A stretch of 64,000 nucleotides of DNA, taken from the NCBI GenBank assembly GCA_015060005.1, contig SUZI01000003.1, positions 62,001-126,000 of the forward strand, read 5' to 3'. The stretch is from Rikenellaceae bacterium (GTDB taxonomy: Bacteria > Bacteroidota > Bacteroidia > Bacteroidales > Rikenellaceae). This document shows positions 54,518 through 63,523 of the stretch, one piece after another. Below the pieces are notes generated by a model that was not told the DNA's origin, searched no databases, and saw only the letters and a list, made by a program, of their open reading frames with translations. The translations under genes and the position numbers were made by a program. Position 1 is the stretch's first letter. Every line of letters begins with the position of its first letter.

Positions 54518-55207
54518 CTAATTAAGGTTAAACATATAGGTAATCTCGCCGCCCATAAGCTGTGCCTTACTCTCGTGGAAACGAGCCTTCATAGCCGCCG
54601 CCTTGGCTGCCTTGATGAGGTTAGGGTCATTCGACGTAGAGCCCTGAGGCTTATACTGAGCGTCGGTAACCTCTCCCTTACTGTTGACCTTGACACTAAT
54701 GACGATACGACCGCCCACATTGCCAGGATACTGTGGCTTAGGTAGGCTACCTACAACGCCTCTACCCTGCAAGCCTGCATCGAGCTGCGAGTCGCCAATC
54801 ATATTTATGCCCTGCCCGTTGCCGCTGAGCGTAGTCTCGTCGCCAAGCGGAGCTATAGGCGAGATATCCTGCTCGGGCTCATCGGGGCCTCCCATATTGG
54901 CAGAGAAGTTGAGCTTAGGGTTGGCGGTACGTGTCTCGGCATCGCTACCGCTCACCTGCTGCTTCTGCTCCACCTCACGCGAGAAAGTCTGGTGCTGTGG
55001 TGCCACATCACGAGAACGTGGGCGGGGTGGCTGCTTGGGCTCCACCTCCTCATCAACAAACTCTATGTAGACCTCCTCTTCGGGCTTCGACTCATTGTTG
55101 GGCAACGATATAAAGGCGAAGAGCAGAGCCACAACAACACAATATGAGAGTGTTGCTATGGAGCCATAGAGCTTCGAGCGTCCCTGATTTTCGTCGTAAT
55201 AATTCAT
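54518..55207 (-). CDS. tonB: TonB energy transducer
   Basis: 229 residues. Cytoplasmic N-terminus, one membrane anchor (LYGSIATLSYCVVVALLFAF, about 13-33), a periplasmic linker rich in E, P, Q and R (VEPKQPPRPRSRDVAPQH), and a C-terminal TonB domain (KPQYPGNVGGRIVISVKVNS, then KGEVTDAQYKPQGST and ITYMFNLN). It carries the energy of the proton gradient from ExbB/ExbD to outer-membrane receptors. The central linker is short for the family. Confidence 0.9.
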   Translation of the reverse strand: MNYYDENQGRSKLYGSIATLSYCVVVALLFAFISLPNNESKPEEEVYIEFVDEEVEPKQPPRPRSRDVAPQHQTFSREVEQKQQVSGSDAETRTANPKLNFSANMGGPDEPEQDISPIAPLGDETTLSGNGQGINMIGDSQLDAGLQGRGVVGSLPKPQYPGNVGGRIVISVKVNSKGEVTDAQYKPQGSTSNDPNLIKAAKAAAMKARFHESKAQLMGGEITYMFNLN

Positions 55208-55232
55208 ACCCCAAAAAGTATGTCGCCGCCCA

Positions 55233-55637
55233 CTATCGCTGGGTAGCAGCTATAAGTTTATATTCGTTATCCTTGGCGATATTCATCACCTGCACAATCT
55301 CATCCCAGGCAACACTCTTGTCGGCGTGCAACGACACGATAGGGTCTACCTCGTCAGAGAGTGCCTCCTGCAATGCCTTCTCAATACCAACGAATGAGCC
55401 AACCAATTCATTGTTCACATAGTAGGAATACTGACCTCTGCCCTCATCCTTGATGGTTACCGTCGTAATCACCCTATCCTTGCTCTGGTGGGTGCTCTGT
55501 GGCAAGACCACCTTGATGGCATTAGGGTTGATGAGAGTGGTCGCCAGCACCATAAATACCAGCAGCAGAAATATCATATCGGTCATCGATGATGACGAGA
55601 ATGAACAATCTACTTTTGAACCTCTTCTAATTGCCAT
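55233..55637 (-). CDS. exbD: ExbD/TolR biopolymer transport protein
   Basis: 134 residues. One N-terminal membrane segment with the essential Asp: SMTDMIFLLLVFMVLATTL (about 17-35), then a periplasmic domain ending AAKDNEYKLIAATQR-like sequence. It forms the proton-driven motor with ExbB. Many Bacteroidota have two exbD genes in tandem; here only one is seen. Confidence 0.9.
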   Translation of the reverse strand: MAIRRGSKVDCSFSSSSMTDMIFLLLVFMVLATTLINPNAIKVVLPQSTHQSKDRVITTVTIKDEGRGQYSYYVNNELVGSFVGIEKALQEALSDEVDPIVSLHADKSVAWDEIVQVMNIAKDNEYKLIAATQR

Positions 55638-55643
55638 ATCTGA

Positions 55644-56342
55644 TTATTTAACTGGTTGATTCAAAATATCCATAAAGGCGATAGAGTTAGCCTCCATCTG
55701 GAAGATGAGCTTCTCGATACGTGCCACGAGGTAGTTGTAGCCGAAGTATGCCGGAATACCTACAACAAGACCTCCTACGGTAGTAACCATAGCCACATAC
55801 ATACCGCCAGCCAACGTAGCGAGCTCAACAGCACCGCCACCTGCCTGCATCTCCATAAAGGTCTGCACCATACCGATGACAGTACCCAAGAAACCAATCA
55901 TAGGAGCACCACCGGCGATGGTAGCCAAGAATGGCAGACCATTCTCCAGCTTCGACACCTCCAGATTAGCGACATTCTCGATAGAGGTCTGGATATCGCT
56001 CACCGGACGACCTATACGCTCGATACCCTTCTCAATCATACGTGCAATAGGAGTGTCGGTCTTACGACAGAGCTCCACAGCCGAGCGAATCTTTCCCTCC
56101 GAGATATAGTCGCGGATACGATTCATAAAGTGCATATCTACACCCGTAGCCTTACGTATAGCCACGAAACGCTCCACAAAGATGAAGATGGCGATACCAC
56201 CCAGAGCGAGCAAAATCCACATCAACCATCCTCCGGCATTAAACAACTCCCACAAACTCATTGTCTGCTCGGCAGCATCTGCCGCCGCATTCTTTACCGG
56301 CTCGGTAGCCAGCGAATCAACTGCTGAAAGAAAATTAATCAT
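55644..56342 (-). CDS. exbB: ExbB/TolQ proton channel protein
   Basis: 232 residues from the ATG at 56342 (MINFLSAVDSLATEPVKNAA); the frame also offers a TTG three codons upstream. Three membrane segments: MLWILLALGGIAIFIFVERFVA type near 37-58, LPFLATIAGGAPMIGFLGTV with the TolQ/ExbB motif, and ELATLAGGMYVAMVTTVGGL. It precedes exbD by six bases and follows tamB by 35. Confidence 0.93.
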   Translation of the reverse strand: MINFLSAVDSLATEPVKNAAADAAEQTMSLWELFNAGGWLMWILLALGGIAIFIFVERFVAIRKATGVDMHFMNRIRDYISEGKIRSAVELCRKTDTPIARMIEKGIERIGRPVSDIQTSIENVANLEVSKLENGLPFLATIAGGAPMIGFLGTVIGMVQTFMEMQAGGGAVELATLAGGMYVAMVTTVGGLVVGIPAYFGYNYLVARIEKLIFQMEANSIAFMDILNQPVK

Positions 56343-56377
56343 AGTTCTCAATATTTAAGTTTTACATTATTTGTTCC

Positions 56378-59300
56378 TTATCTCTGCCCTCTTTGAGCGT
56401 GCTTGATGGAGTCCTGCTGTGCCTCGACACGACGACGCTCGGCACGTCGCAGCTGACGCTGCTGCTTACGCGTAAGGAGAGCTGTCGTATCGTAAGGCTC
56501 TCCATTCTCCATAGCCTCTAAAGCGGCATCACGAGCCTCACGACGACGCTTACTCATAAAGCGGTCGCTGACACGTCGCTTCAGGTCTGCCCAATTGTTG
56601 AAGTCCTCCTTATAGTAGATACCAAGACCCGTCTCCTGCAAACCCTGGTTCTCATCGAAACGGTCGATAGTCTGGGTAAAGCCCCTCAGCTTAAGCGTTC
56701 CCGCCTGGTCGATAAGCCAGGTGATATATGCCTCGCCCATAAAGTTCGACATATTGGAGTTGGCAGCCATCTTATTGTCGACCATATAGTTACCTTCCAA
56801 CTCAACCAACAAGCGGTTGTTGACCAGGCTCTTCGAGAAGCCGAAATCAATCTCATCGCTCGTAAGCTCGGAGCGTGGGCGGTAACGCAGCACGATATTA
56901 TAATCATCGCTCGAGAGCCAATTGCTCAGCTGGTTGGACAAGAGCTCGAAGCCTGTCATAGCAGAGGCATTAGCACCCATACTCGACGAGGTGCTCTGGT
57001 CGGAGTAGAAGCTACCGCTGACAAGCAGATACATAAACTGAGTAGCGATAGACTGCTGATTATTCAACAAGTTGGCTACCGCAGCCTGAATCTCGGCATC
57101 GGCATTAGGCACCTTGATATCGAACAGCACATTAGGATTACTCAACCTATCGGTGAGGTTGATGATACACTCCACAGGCACTGCACGTGTAACATTATCA
57201 AGCGTAGTAGATGCCAACAGAGGCTGCAACGACGCTCGGAGCTTATACACCGCATTGATATCCAGACGAGCATCCATAGGCTGTCCTGTCCACTGTATGG
57301 TAGAGCCATCCTCAATCTCAAAGAGCTTATTGACGATATTCTGCAACGTGAAGAGGTAGCTACCCTCCGAGATACGATAGTCGCCATACATCGTAAAGAC
57401 ATTATCGCGTGGCACGATATGCAGATTGAGTGTACCCGAGCCTCGAGCTTTGATGATATCGCCCACAGTAGGGTCGATAACGAGCTGTGCTTCGGTATTG
57501 GTATTAGCCTCGAGCTCGATATTAATCTCCATATTGCTTGCAGCCGATGATGCAGGGCGGTTACGACGCTCAAACATCATTCGCTTACGCACAAGATAGT
57601 TCATCGTATCGCTACGCACACCCTCACGCTCGAAGATGACAAAGTCGGCTGTCGAGACATCGGACTTACCCGACAGAGGCATATAGAAGTGCGAGTCGCC
57701 CTCGGTAGAGCCCGAGATATCGAGACGTGTGCCACTCTTGCTGCCGGTGATAGCTGCCACACCCGAGGCGTAAATCTTGCCATAGAAGAGGTCGTTGTCG
57801 CGTTGAGTGGTGTTGAGCACTATCATCTTATGTGGTCGCACCTCAACATTAAACGAGACATTAGAGAGGTGTTGCAGGCTCACATCCATCTGATACTCGC
57901 CCACATTATTCTCCTCATCGTAGACCTTAACGCCCTTGGCAATGAGGTGGTTATCCTTGACAGCGATATGAGCCTCGGGGGCATTATACCGCACGCGAGT
58001 GAAGTCTACCATAGTGGAGAGCTCCTTAATCTTAACATCGCCATTGAGGCTTGCCTCACGTCCCCTGCCCTGGATAGTCAAATCAGCCCGAACCGTACCT
58101 TCCGTAGAGCATACCACACCTCGCAGCAGAGAGTCGAGCATCGAAAGTGGGATGTTGTCGAAGACGCCCTTAGCAAAATATCTCTTCGATGAAGGGGCGA
58201 AGAAGCCCGTAACGACATCGCTCTCGGTACGCATATTACGCAACACAACCCTCGCACGATTCTCCCTGAAATCCCATCGAGAGTCGAGCTTCATAGGGGC
58301 GACAGCAACATCATTAACCGAGATATCGTCGAAATCAATATCGGCAGTAAACTCGCCCAAATCCAGCACGGCCTTCATCGAAGCCTCGCCATTACCACTA
58401 CCCTTGACGTGGTAGCCCATACGCTCGACAATGGTAGTGAAAGGTGTAAGGCTGAAGTCCCGCAGCTGCAACGTCAGCGAGTCCGAAGGGCTATACGACG
58501 CAACGCCATTGAGGTGCAGCTGCTGCTCACCACTGCTGACAACGAAGTTCTGCACATCGATACGCATAGAGTCCATAACAACCCTACTGCTATGGATATC
58601 CCACGTCTTACCACCCTTACGAATCTTGGTAGGCAGGACATCGACCGTAAGCATACGTCGCTGCGACTCGTTATAACCCAGCTGAGCAAGCAGATTGACC
58701 GAAGCGGCAAGGGAGTCGCGGCGAGAGTTAGACATAGCCGAGAGCTCCACCTTATCGTTCTTCGCTCCCGCAACAACCGAGAGGCTCGGCAGCTTCAAGA
58801 AGCCCGTATAGAAGTCGTTGGTCTGGACATACATAGCCAACGAATCGCCCTCGTTGCGGACATTGACATTGACCTTCGTAGTAAGGAAATGACGTTGCTC
58901 ATTCTCGATAAAGTCGGAGTTGAGCTGCAACGATATGAGGTTGATACTTGGATTTATCAGGAAGGTGAGATTGGTGCGTGGTCCGACCTTCCAGCCATCG
59001 GCAAAGGTGCTGAGCAGAGGGTCGATATTCTTCACCGTAAGGTTCAGACGCGAATAGCCATCCTCGTCAAGCACCACACTCTTACGTGTGAAACTTGGCA
59101 GGCCTGGCAGATATTTATGCATAGCCTCACGCAGGTAGCCCATAACCTCGGCGTAACTTGTAGGACCGATAAACGAGGCATCCAGGAACTCCGAGCCGAG
59201 AATCAGCTCACGATACTCGCCTACATTCTGTGCATTGAGCGAGACATCGGACTGAGTGGTGAGCTTAGAGTCGTTATAGCGATAAGTAGCACCTCGCTCA

Positions 59301-61018
59301 ACAACGACACTACCATTTATATCATCCAAAGTCTTACCGATAGCGAACATATCCGCCTGGAGAGAGAGCTGCGAGAGCGAGTCCTGATGATTGAAGTTCA
59401 TCGCACGCAGGTCGGCGTGCTCGACATCGAGCTCGACATCGTAGATAGATTGCTCGCCATTCATATCGACCTTACCGTCGAGCGAGAGCCTAAGTGCTGC
59501 ATCATCGCTACGCACACTACCGATGAAACTCTTGTTTATCACGTTGCCTCGGATAGCTATCTGCTGATAGTTGTAGGCATTGAAGCCAACAGCCGCCACA
59601 TCGCCATCCACCGCTCCGACCAACATATCGTTAGCCACACGACCGTGGAAGTCGGCACGAGCAGTCAACATACCCAAGCTGCGGAGACCGAGCAGAGCTC
59701 CTATATTCATCTGCTGCACATCGGCAGAGGCTGTAAGCGACGACTCGCGACGGTCGTTGTCGTCAATAGGCTGCAACTGCTTACGTGCGGAGAGCTTGGC
59801 ACCGCCGATAGCAGTCTTGAGGTCAGCCTCGGTAACAAAAGAGTATAAACCACCGCTGAACGTACCCGAGAGGTCTATCCTGCCGGCACGCTCTACCATA
59901 GCGAGCACATTCTCGGGCAGAGCCTTATGTGAGATACCCGTGAACAGAGCCTCAGCGTCGGCACGGTTGGTTGTAAGATGGCGTAAATCGAGCTCGGCGA
60001 TAGTATTCTTCACATCGGGCAGACCCTTCAAATTAACACGACCACTCAGAGAGCTACGCTCGCCAAACTCGGCGTGTTTGACGTTGACATTAAGGTCGAT
60101 GACACGACCATCAAACTCAATATCGGCATTATTCAAGCCACTCTTCCAGCTACGCATCTTGGGCGAGAAGTAGGCTACATCGTCGCTCGTAACGTGGCTA
60201 CGATTGACCACGCCCAGCATATCGACACTTGTGATGAAGTATTTATATTTGGTCCAATCCTCAGCCTTGAGCAACAGATGTTCAACATTGAGTTCCGACT
60301 CCTCGGTACGCACATACATATCGCGGAGGTCGACAACACCCTTATCTATATGAAACCTGCCCGACATAGACTTCACATCGAAGCCACTCTGCTCGCGTCC
60401 CACAAAATTTGATACCACGCCCTCGACAACAGTGCCTTGCAGGTGGAAATGCTCGACATCTGCCGAGATATTGTCGATACGCATATTGCCATAGTCTACG
60501 CCATATTCGGGGTTGCGATGCTCCAGACGCTCGATGACAAGATATAAATCTTCGATGCGGACATCCTCGACATTTACAGCAAAAGGCTTCTTGTTTTTCT
60601 TCTTCTTACTCAGCTTATCCAACACCTGCTTGACATTCATCACACCCTCGGGTGTCTCACGCAGGAAGAGGCGTGTACCGACAATAGCTCCGTCGGAGAG
60701 GACTATGCCGTTACCCGTATTACTCTTGATGAAATTGGACAAAGAGGTCTTCACGAGGCTGGCATAGAGGAGGGTATCCTGTTGCAAATCCTCGACATAG
60801 AAGTCCTCGACACTGACATTTCCCAGAAAATCAATCCGCACGTGGCCTACATCGACCTTCACGCCGGTGTTGTCAGCCAAAGTGGTGGTCAACTTGTCGA
60901 CAAGCATATTCTGCACTACGGGCAACTCAATGACGACAGCCACCAACATAGGAAAGAATATCAGCAACAAAACCGTTGCCGATATGATATTTCCCAATAT
61001 TTTTGTAACTTTGCCCAT
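56378..61018 (-). CDS. tamB: TamB-like AsmA-superfamily envelope protein
   Basis: 1546 residues. An N-terminal membrane anchor (ISATVLLLIFFPMLVAVVIE, about 12-31) is followed by a very long beta-rich region of repeats, as in AsmA/TamB proteins that bridge the periplasm. The conserved C-terminal TamB domain (DUF490) covers about 1150-1480: ARGSGTLNLHIVPRDNVFTM, SEGSYLFTLQNIVNKLFEIE, GFELLSNQLSNWLSSDDYNI and YITWLIDQAGTLKLRGF. Such proteins transport phospholipids or assist outer-membrane protein assembly. It is divergent from tsaD and first in the operon with the TonB motor, a conserved neighbourhood in Bacteroidales. Confidence 0.9.
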   Translation of the reverse strand: MGKVTKILGNIISATVLLLIFFPMLVAVVIELPVVQNMLVDKLTTTLADNTGVKVDVGHVRIDFLGNVSVEDFYVEDLQQDTLLYASLVKTSLSNFIKSNTGNGIVLSDGAIVGTRLFLRETPEGVMNVKQVLDKLSKKKKNKKPFAVNVEDVRIEDLYLVIERLEHRNPEYGVDYGNMRIDNISADVEHFHLQGTVVEGVVSNFVGREQSGFDVKSMSGRFHIDKGVVDLRDMYVRTEESELNVEHLLLKAEDWTKYKYFITSVDMLGVVNRSHVTSDDVAYFSPKMRSWKSGLNNADIEFDGRVIDLNVNVKHAEFGERSSLSGRVNLKGLPDVKNTIAELDLRHLTTNRADAEALFTGISHKALPENVLAMVERAGRIDLSGTFSGGLYSFVTEADLKTAIGGAKLSARKQLQPIDDNDRRESSLTASADVQQMNIGALLGLRSLGMLTARADFHGRVANDMLVGAVDGDVAAVGFNAYNYQQIAIRGNVINKSFIGSVRSDDAALRLSLDGKVDMNGEQSIYDVELDVEHADLRAMNFNHQDSLSQLSLQADMFAIGKTLDDINGSVVVERGATYRYNDSKLTTQSDVSLNAQNVGEYRELILGSEFLDASFIGPTSYAEVMGYLREAMHKYLPGLPSFTRKSVVLDEDGYSRLNLTVKNIDPLLSTFADGWKVGPRTNLTFLINPSINLISLQLNSDFIENEQRHFLTTKVNVNVRNEGDSLAMYVQTNDFYTGFLKLPSLSVVAGAKNDKVELSAMSNSRRDSLAASVNLLAQLGYNESQRRMLTVDVLPTKIRKGGKTWDIHSSRVVMDSMRIDVQNFVVSSGEQQLHLNGVASYSPSDSLTLQLRDFSLTPFTTIVERMGYHVKGSGNGEASMKAVLDLGEFTADIDFDDISVNDVAVAPMKLDSRWDFRENRARVVLRNMRTESDVVTGFFAPSSKRYFAKGVFDNIPLSMLDSLLRGVVCSTEGTVRADLTIQGRGREASLNGDVKIKELSTMVDFTRVRYNAPEAHIAVKDNHLIAKGVKVYDEENNVGEYQMDVSLQHLSNVSFNVEVRPHKMIVLNTTQRDNDLFYGKIYASGVAAITGSKSGTRLDISGSTEGDSHFYMPLSGKSDVSTADFVIFEREGVRSDTMNYLVRKRMMFERRNRPASSAASNMEINIELEANTNTEAQLVIDPTVGDIIKARGSGTLNLHIVPRDNVFTMYGDYRISEGSYLFTLQNIVNKLFEIEDGSTIQWTGQPMDARLDINAVYKLRASLQPLLASTTLDNVTRAVPVECIINLTDRLSNPNVLFDIKVPNADAEIQAAVANLLNNQQSIATQFMYLLVSGSFYSDQSTSSSMGANASAMTGFELLSNQLSNWLSSDDYNIVLRYRPRSELTSDEIDFGFSKSLVNNRLLVELEGNYMVDNKMAANSNMSNFMGEAYITWLIDQAGTLKLRGFTQTIDRFDENQGLQETGLGIYYKEDFNNWADLKRRVSDRFMSKRRREARDAALEAMENGEPYDTTALLTRKQQRQLRRAERRRVEAQQDSIKHAQRGQR

Positions 61019-61039
61019 AGCTTTTTGATAAATAACTTA

Positions 61040-61074
61040 CAAATATAGAACTTTTTCTATTAAAAATAGAAAAA
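61040..61074. promoter_or_regulatory. Control region between tamB and tsaD
   Basis: TATATTTG on the minus strand (61047 to 61040) is a -7 box for tamB, 22 bases upstream of its ATG. Next to it lies a perfect 10-base inverted repeat (61052-61061 with 61065-61074, spacer AAA) that could be a regulator site or simply AT-rich DNA. Confidence 0.5.
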
Positions 61075-61089
61075 ACTCACTACAAAATT

Positions 61090-62118
61090 ATGGATATTAC
61101 AATCCTCGGCATAGAATCTTCGTGCGATGACACCTCGGCGGCAGTCATCCGTGGCACGACACTACTATCGAATGTCATTGCCTCTCAGGCTGTTCACATC
61201 AAATATGGCGGCGTGATACCCGAGCTCGCCTCGCGTGCCCACCAGCAGAATATAATACCGGTGGTCGACACCGCCCTGAAGGATGCCGGCGTGGATATCG
61301 ACAAGATTGATGCCATCGCCTTCACTCGCGGACCAGGTTTGTTGGGCTCGCTCCTTGTAGGTACATCGTTCACCAAAGGTCTGGCACTCTCGCACAACAT
61401 CCCGATGGTCGAGGTCAACCATCTGCAAGGACATATACTCTCGCATTTTATCGACCTTCCCGACCGCGAACTGCCACACCCAGAGTTTCCATTTCTGTGT
61501 CTGTTGGTGAGTGGCGGACATACGCAGATTGTGAAGGTCAACTCGCCATTAGAAATGGAGATTATAGGCTCAACGATAGACGACGCAGCAGGCGAGGCTT
61601 TCGACAAGTGTGCAAAGGTTATGGGGCTACCCTACCCTGGTGGACCCGTCATCGACCGATTGGCAAAGGAGGGCGACGCCAAGGCTTTTGACTTTGCCAA
61701 ACCCCACGTTAAGGGCGAATTCGACTACTCATTCTCGGGACTCAAGACATCGTTCCTCTATACGTTGCGTGATAGAGTCAAGGAGGATGCCGACTTTGTC
61801 GAGAAGAACAAAGCCGACTTGTGTGCTTCGCTCCAGAAGACCATTATTGACATCTTGTTAGATAAGCTCATCAAGGCTTCCAAGAAGTTAGGTATCAAGG
61901 ATATAGCTATTGCCGGTGGCGTGTCAGCCAACTCGGGACTACGCGAAGCTATTGCCGAGGCAGGTCGTCGTCGCGGCTGGCGAACATTTATCCCCGAGCT
62001 GAAGTTCACAACCGACAACGCAGCGATGATTGCCATATCAGGCTACTATCGTTATCAGCAAGGTATGCTCTCGGGAATGGACGTCTCACCCGTAGCACGT
62101 TTGGAGGAGATTTTATAG
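61090..62118 (+). CDS. tsaD: tRNA threonylcarbamoyl transferase subunit TsaD
   Basis: Completes the t6A modification at position 37 of ANN-decoding tRNAs, together with TsaB, TsaE and TsaC. It has 342 residues. Metal-binding His111 and His115 are in NHLQGH. Other hallmarks: ILGIESSCDDTSAAVI at the N-terminus, YGGVIPELASRAHQQNI, LVSGGHTQIV, DDAAGEAFDKCAKVMGLPYP and DIAIAGGVSANSGLRE. A strong terminator follows, then repeat locus C. Confidence 0.97.
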   Translation: MDITILGIESSCDDTSAAVIRGTTLLSNVIASQAVHIKYGGVIPELASRAHQQNIIPVVDTALKDAGVDIDKIDAIAFTRGPGLLGSLLVGTSFTKGLALSHNIPMVEVNHLQGHILSHFIDLPDRELPHPEFPFLCLLVSGGHTQIVKVNSPLEMEIIGSTIDDAAGEAFDKCAKVMGLPYPGGPVIDRLAKEGDAKAFDFAKPHVKGEFDYSFSGLKTSFLYTLRDRVKEDADFVEKNKADLCASLQKTIIDILLDKLIKASKKLGIKDIAIAGGVSANSGLREAIAEAGRRRGWRTFIPELKFTTDNAAMIAISGYYRYQQGMLSGMDVSPVARLEEIL

Positions 62119-62139
62119 GAGAACGGCAGGATGTTATAC

Positions 62140-62173
62140 GACAAATGGGAACGAGTGTTCGTTCCCATTTGTC
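62140..62173 (+). terminator. Terminator of tsaD
   Basis: A perfect 15-pair stem (62140-62154 with 62159-62173) and a 4-base loop, followed by a short T-rich stretch. Confidence 0.82.
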
Positions 62174-62180
62174 GTTTATA

Positions 62181-62398
62181 TGCAAGGCTCGCGAAGAGAG
62201 AGAAACCGCAGTTTACTTGACGTAAATGAGGATTTTCTCACAAGCACAACGCAGCAATCTTCGTTCTGCCAAAACTCAAAAATCGTATAGGGCGGAGAGT
62301 GCAAGGCTCGCGAAGAGAGAAAAACCGCAGTTTACTTGACGTAAATGAGGATTTTTCTCACAAGCACAACGCAGCAATCTTCGTTCTATACGGTTTTT
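62181..62398. repeat. Two copies of the structured intergenic repeat (locus C)
   Basis: Two units at 119-bp spacing (62181-62267 and 62300-62387), nearly identical. Each has the core hairpin TTTAC-TTGAC-GTAAA (62212-62226 and 62331-62345) between AACCGCAG and TGAGGATT. The second copy has more A in the left arm and one more T in the right arm. An outer inverted repeat (62278-62290 with 62386-62398, one mismatch) surrounds the second copy and runs into the stop codon of the S24 repressor gene. It occupies the whole gap between tsaD and the repressor gene. Confidence 0.85.
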
Positions 62399-63071
62399 AC
62401 CTAAGGGAGTTCATACGAATACTCGCCTTCACCAACGCAATAGCACGTATACGACTCATCTCTATATCCTTATCGGCGTGGTGGGGATTTTGACTAACGA
62501 GCTTAACATAACCCTCACGGTCCGACTTCTGGATATACTTAACGGTTATATACTCCTCACCATCCAAATCTATCGAGAGCAGGTACATATCACCCCAGAA
62601 AATACTATCTAAATCCTGCAACTGCTTGTACAGCACGATGTCGCCGCTCTTCAAAAGCGGATACATCGAGTCACCAACGATATAGATAGCACCATCACAT
62701 TTAGGGAGATTGGGGATGTGGATGTAGTTGATAGGTGTCGTCTCCTCCTTCTCGTTGAACAGAGGCACAAGTCCCGCAGTACCCTCTATCGAATAGAGAG
62801 GTACCGACTGCATAGGCAGTGAGTTGTCGGTACGCAAACGGAAAGGAGTAAAATCGGGTTCAGAATTGAACATCTGACCATTACCGCTCTCCAACCATTC
62901 GGGGTTAACGTTCAAATCCTGAACAAGAACATTTTTGTTTCTTGTAGAGAGTCCGCTCTTGCCGGTCTCAATCATCGAGAGGGCTGCCTTACCTATTCCA
63001 AAGTGCTGAGCTAATTGCTCTTGCGTCATTTTAAGCTCTTTTCTTATAAGCTTAACTCTATCGCCAATCAT
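62397..63071 (-). CDS. XRE-family repressor with S24 (LexA-like) peptidase domain
   Basis: 224 residues from the ATG at 63071 (MIGDRVKLIRKELKMTQEQL); an earlier in-frame start at 63107 adds 12 unlikely residues. The N-terminal helix-turn-helix (TQEQLAQHFGIGKAALSMIE, about 16-35) is followed by a linker with GTAGLVPLF, whose Ala-Gly bond is a typical self-cleavage site. The C-terminal S24 fold has the catalytic Ser in VGDSMYPLLKSGDIVLYKQL and Lys in ITVKYIQKS. It resembles phage CI-type repressors that are inactivated on DNA damage. It diverges from a small gene and a terminase gene. Confidence 0.88.
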   Translation of the reverse strand: MIGDRVKLIRKELKMTQEQLAQHFGIGKAALSMIETGKSGLSTRNKNVLVQDLNVNPEWLESGNGQMFNSEPDFTPFRLRTDNSLPMQSVPLYSIEGTAGLVPLFNEKEETTPINYIHIPNLPKCDGAIYIVGDSMYPLLKSGDIVLYKQLQDLDSIFWGDMYLLSIDLDGEEYITVKYIQKSDREGYVKLVSQNPHHADKDIEMSRIRAIALVKASIRMNSLR

Positions 63072-63113
63072 AGTGTTATAAATATTATTTATGTAAATTT
63101 TGTTCAAAAACTA

Positions 63114-63173
63114 TTGACAAAGTTCAATTGCTAAACTATATTTGCATCGTAAAAGTTAAGGCAAAGTTAAGCA
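63114..63173. promoter_or_regulatory. Overlapping divergent promoters and repeated operator-like sites
   Basis: On the plus strand TTGACA starts at 63114 and TATATTTG is at 63137-63144, a good promoter for the gene at 63225. On the minus strand TAACTTTG (63169 to 63162) is a -7 box for the repressor. The sequence AAAGTTAA occurs twice near 63152 and 63163, and AAAGTTCAA once near 63119. These could be repressor-binding sites of a lysogeny switch. Confidence 0.55.
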
Positions 63174-63224
63174 ATTTATTACAAACAACCAAATATTTTT
63201 CAAGAAATTTAATCTAAATCAATT

Positions 63225-63518
63225 ATGTACGACGTTTCATTTGAACTTTATGATCATCTGCTCGACCTATTATGCTATGAGATAGGCAGTAAGGGTTACT
63301 ACTCGGGAGTAATAGATTTTTCGTTCGACGGAATGGAGTGTTCGCTCCACCTCGCAGCGGTAACATACCACAGCACCGACCACGCAGCCGGAGAGAAGTG
63401 GACTTACCTGAGCGATATTGTCCCTGTATGGTGGGAGTTTCACACCTACGACGAAGAGGGCGAAGAGGCTCTCAACAACTTTTCATTCAACGAATTACGC
63501 GAACTACTTAAAGACTAA
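63225..63518 (+). CDS. Small acidic protein, probable phage early gene
   Basis: 97 residues, acidic, without signal or membrane segment, with many aromatics (YDVSFELYDHLLDLLCYEIG, ending NNFSFNELRELLKD). I do not recognise a family. It is the first gene to the right of the presumed repressor and lies five bases before the terminase gene, so it is probably part of a phage or phage-derived unit. Confidence 0.7.
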   Translation: MYDVSFELYDHLLDLLCYEIGSKGYYSGVIDFSFDGMECSLHLAAVTYHSTDHAAGEKWTYLSDIVPVWWEFHTYDEEGEEALNNFSFNELRELLKD

Positions 63519-63523
63519 AAACT

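Noticed and set aside
58409..59848. Long open frame (479 codons) on the plus strand opposite tamB
   Set aside because: It lies wholly antisense to a well-supported tamB and gives a low-complexity, His/Arg/Leu-rich product with no domain; it is a by-product of codon usage.
62299..62493. Short plus-strand open frame across locus C and the end of the repressor gene
   Set aside because: It is made of repeat sequence plus antisense of the repressor gene and has no independent support.
580..63224. tRNA or rRNA genes in intergenic regions
   Set aside because: I looked for T-loop sequences (TTCGAATC-like) and acceptor stems in the gaps and found none that fold as a tRNA.
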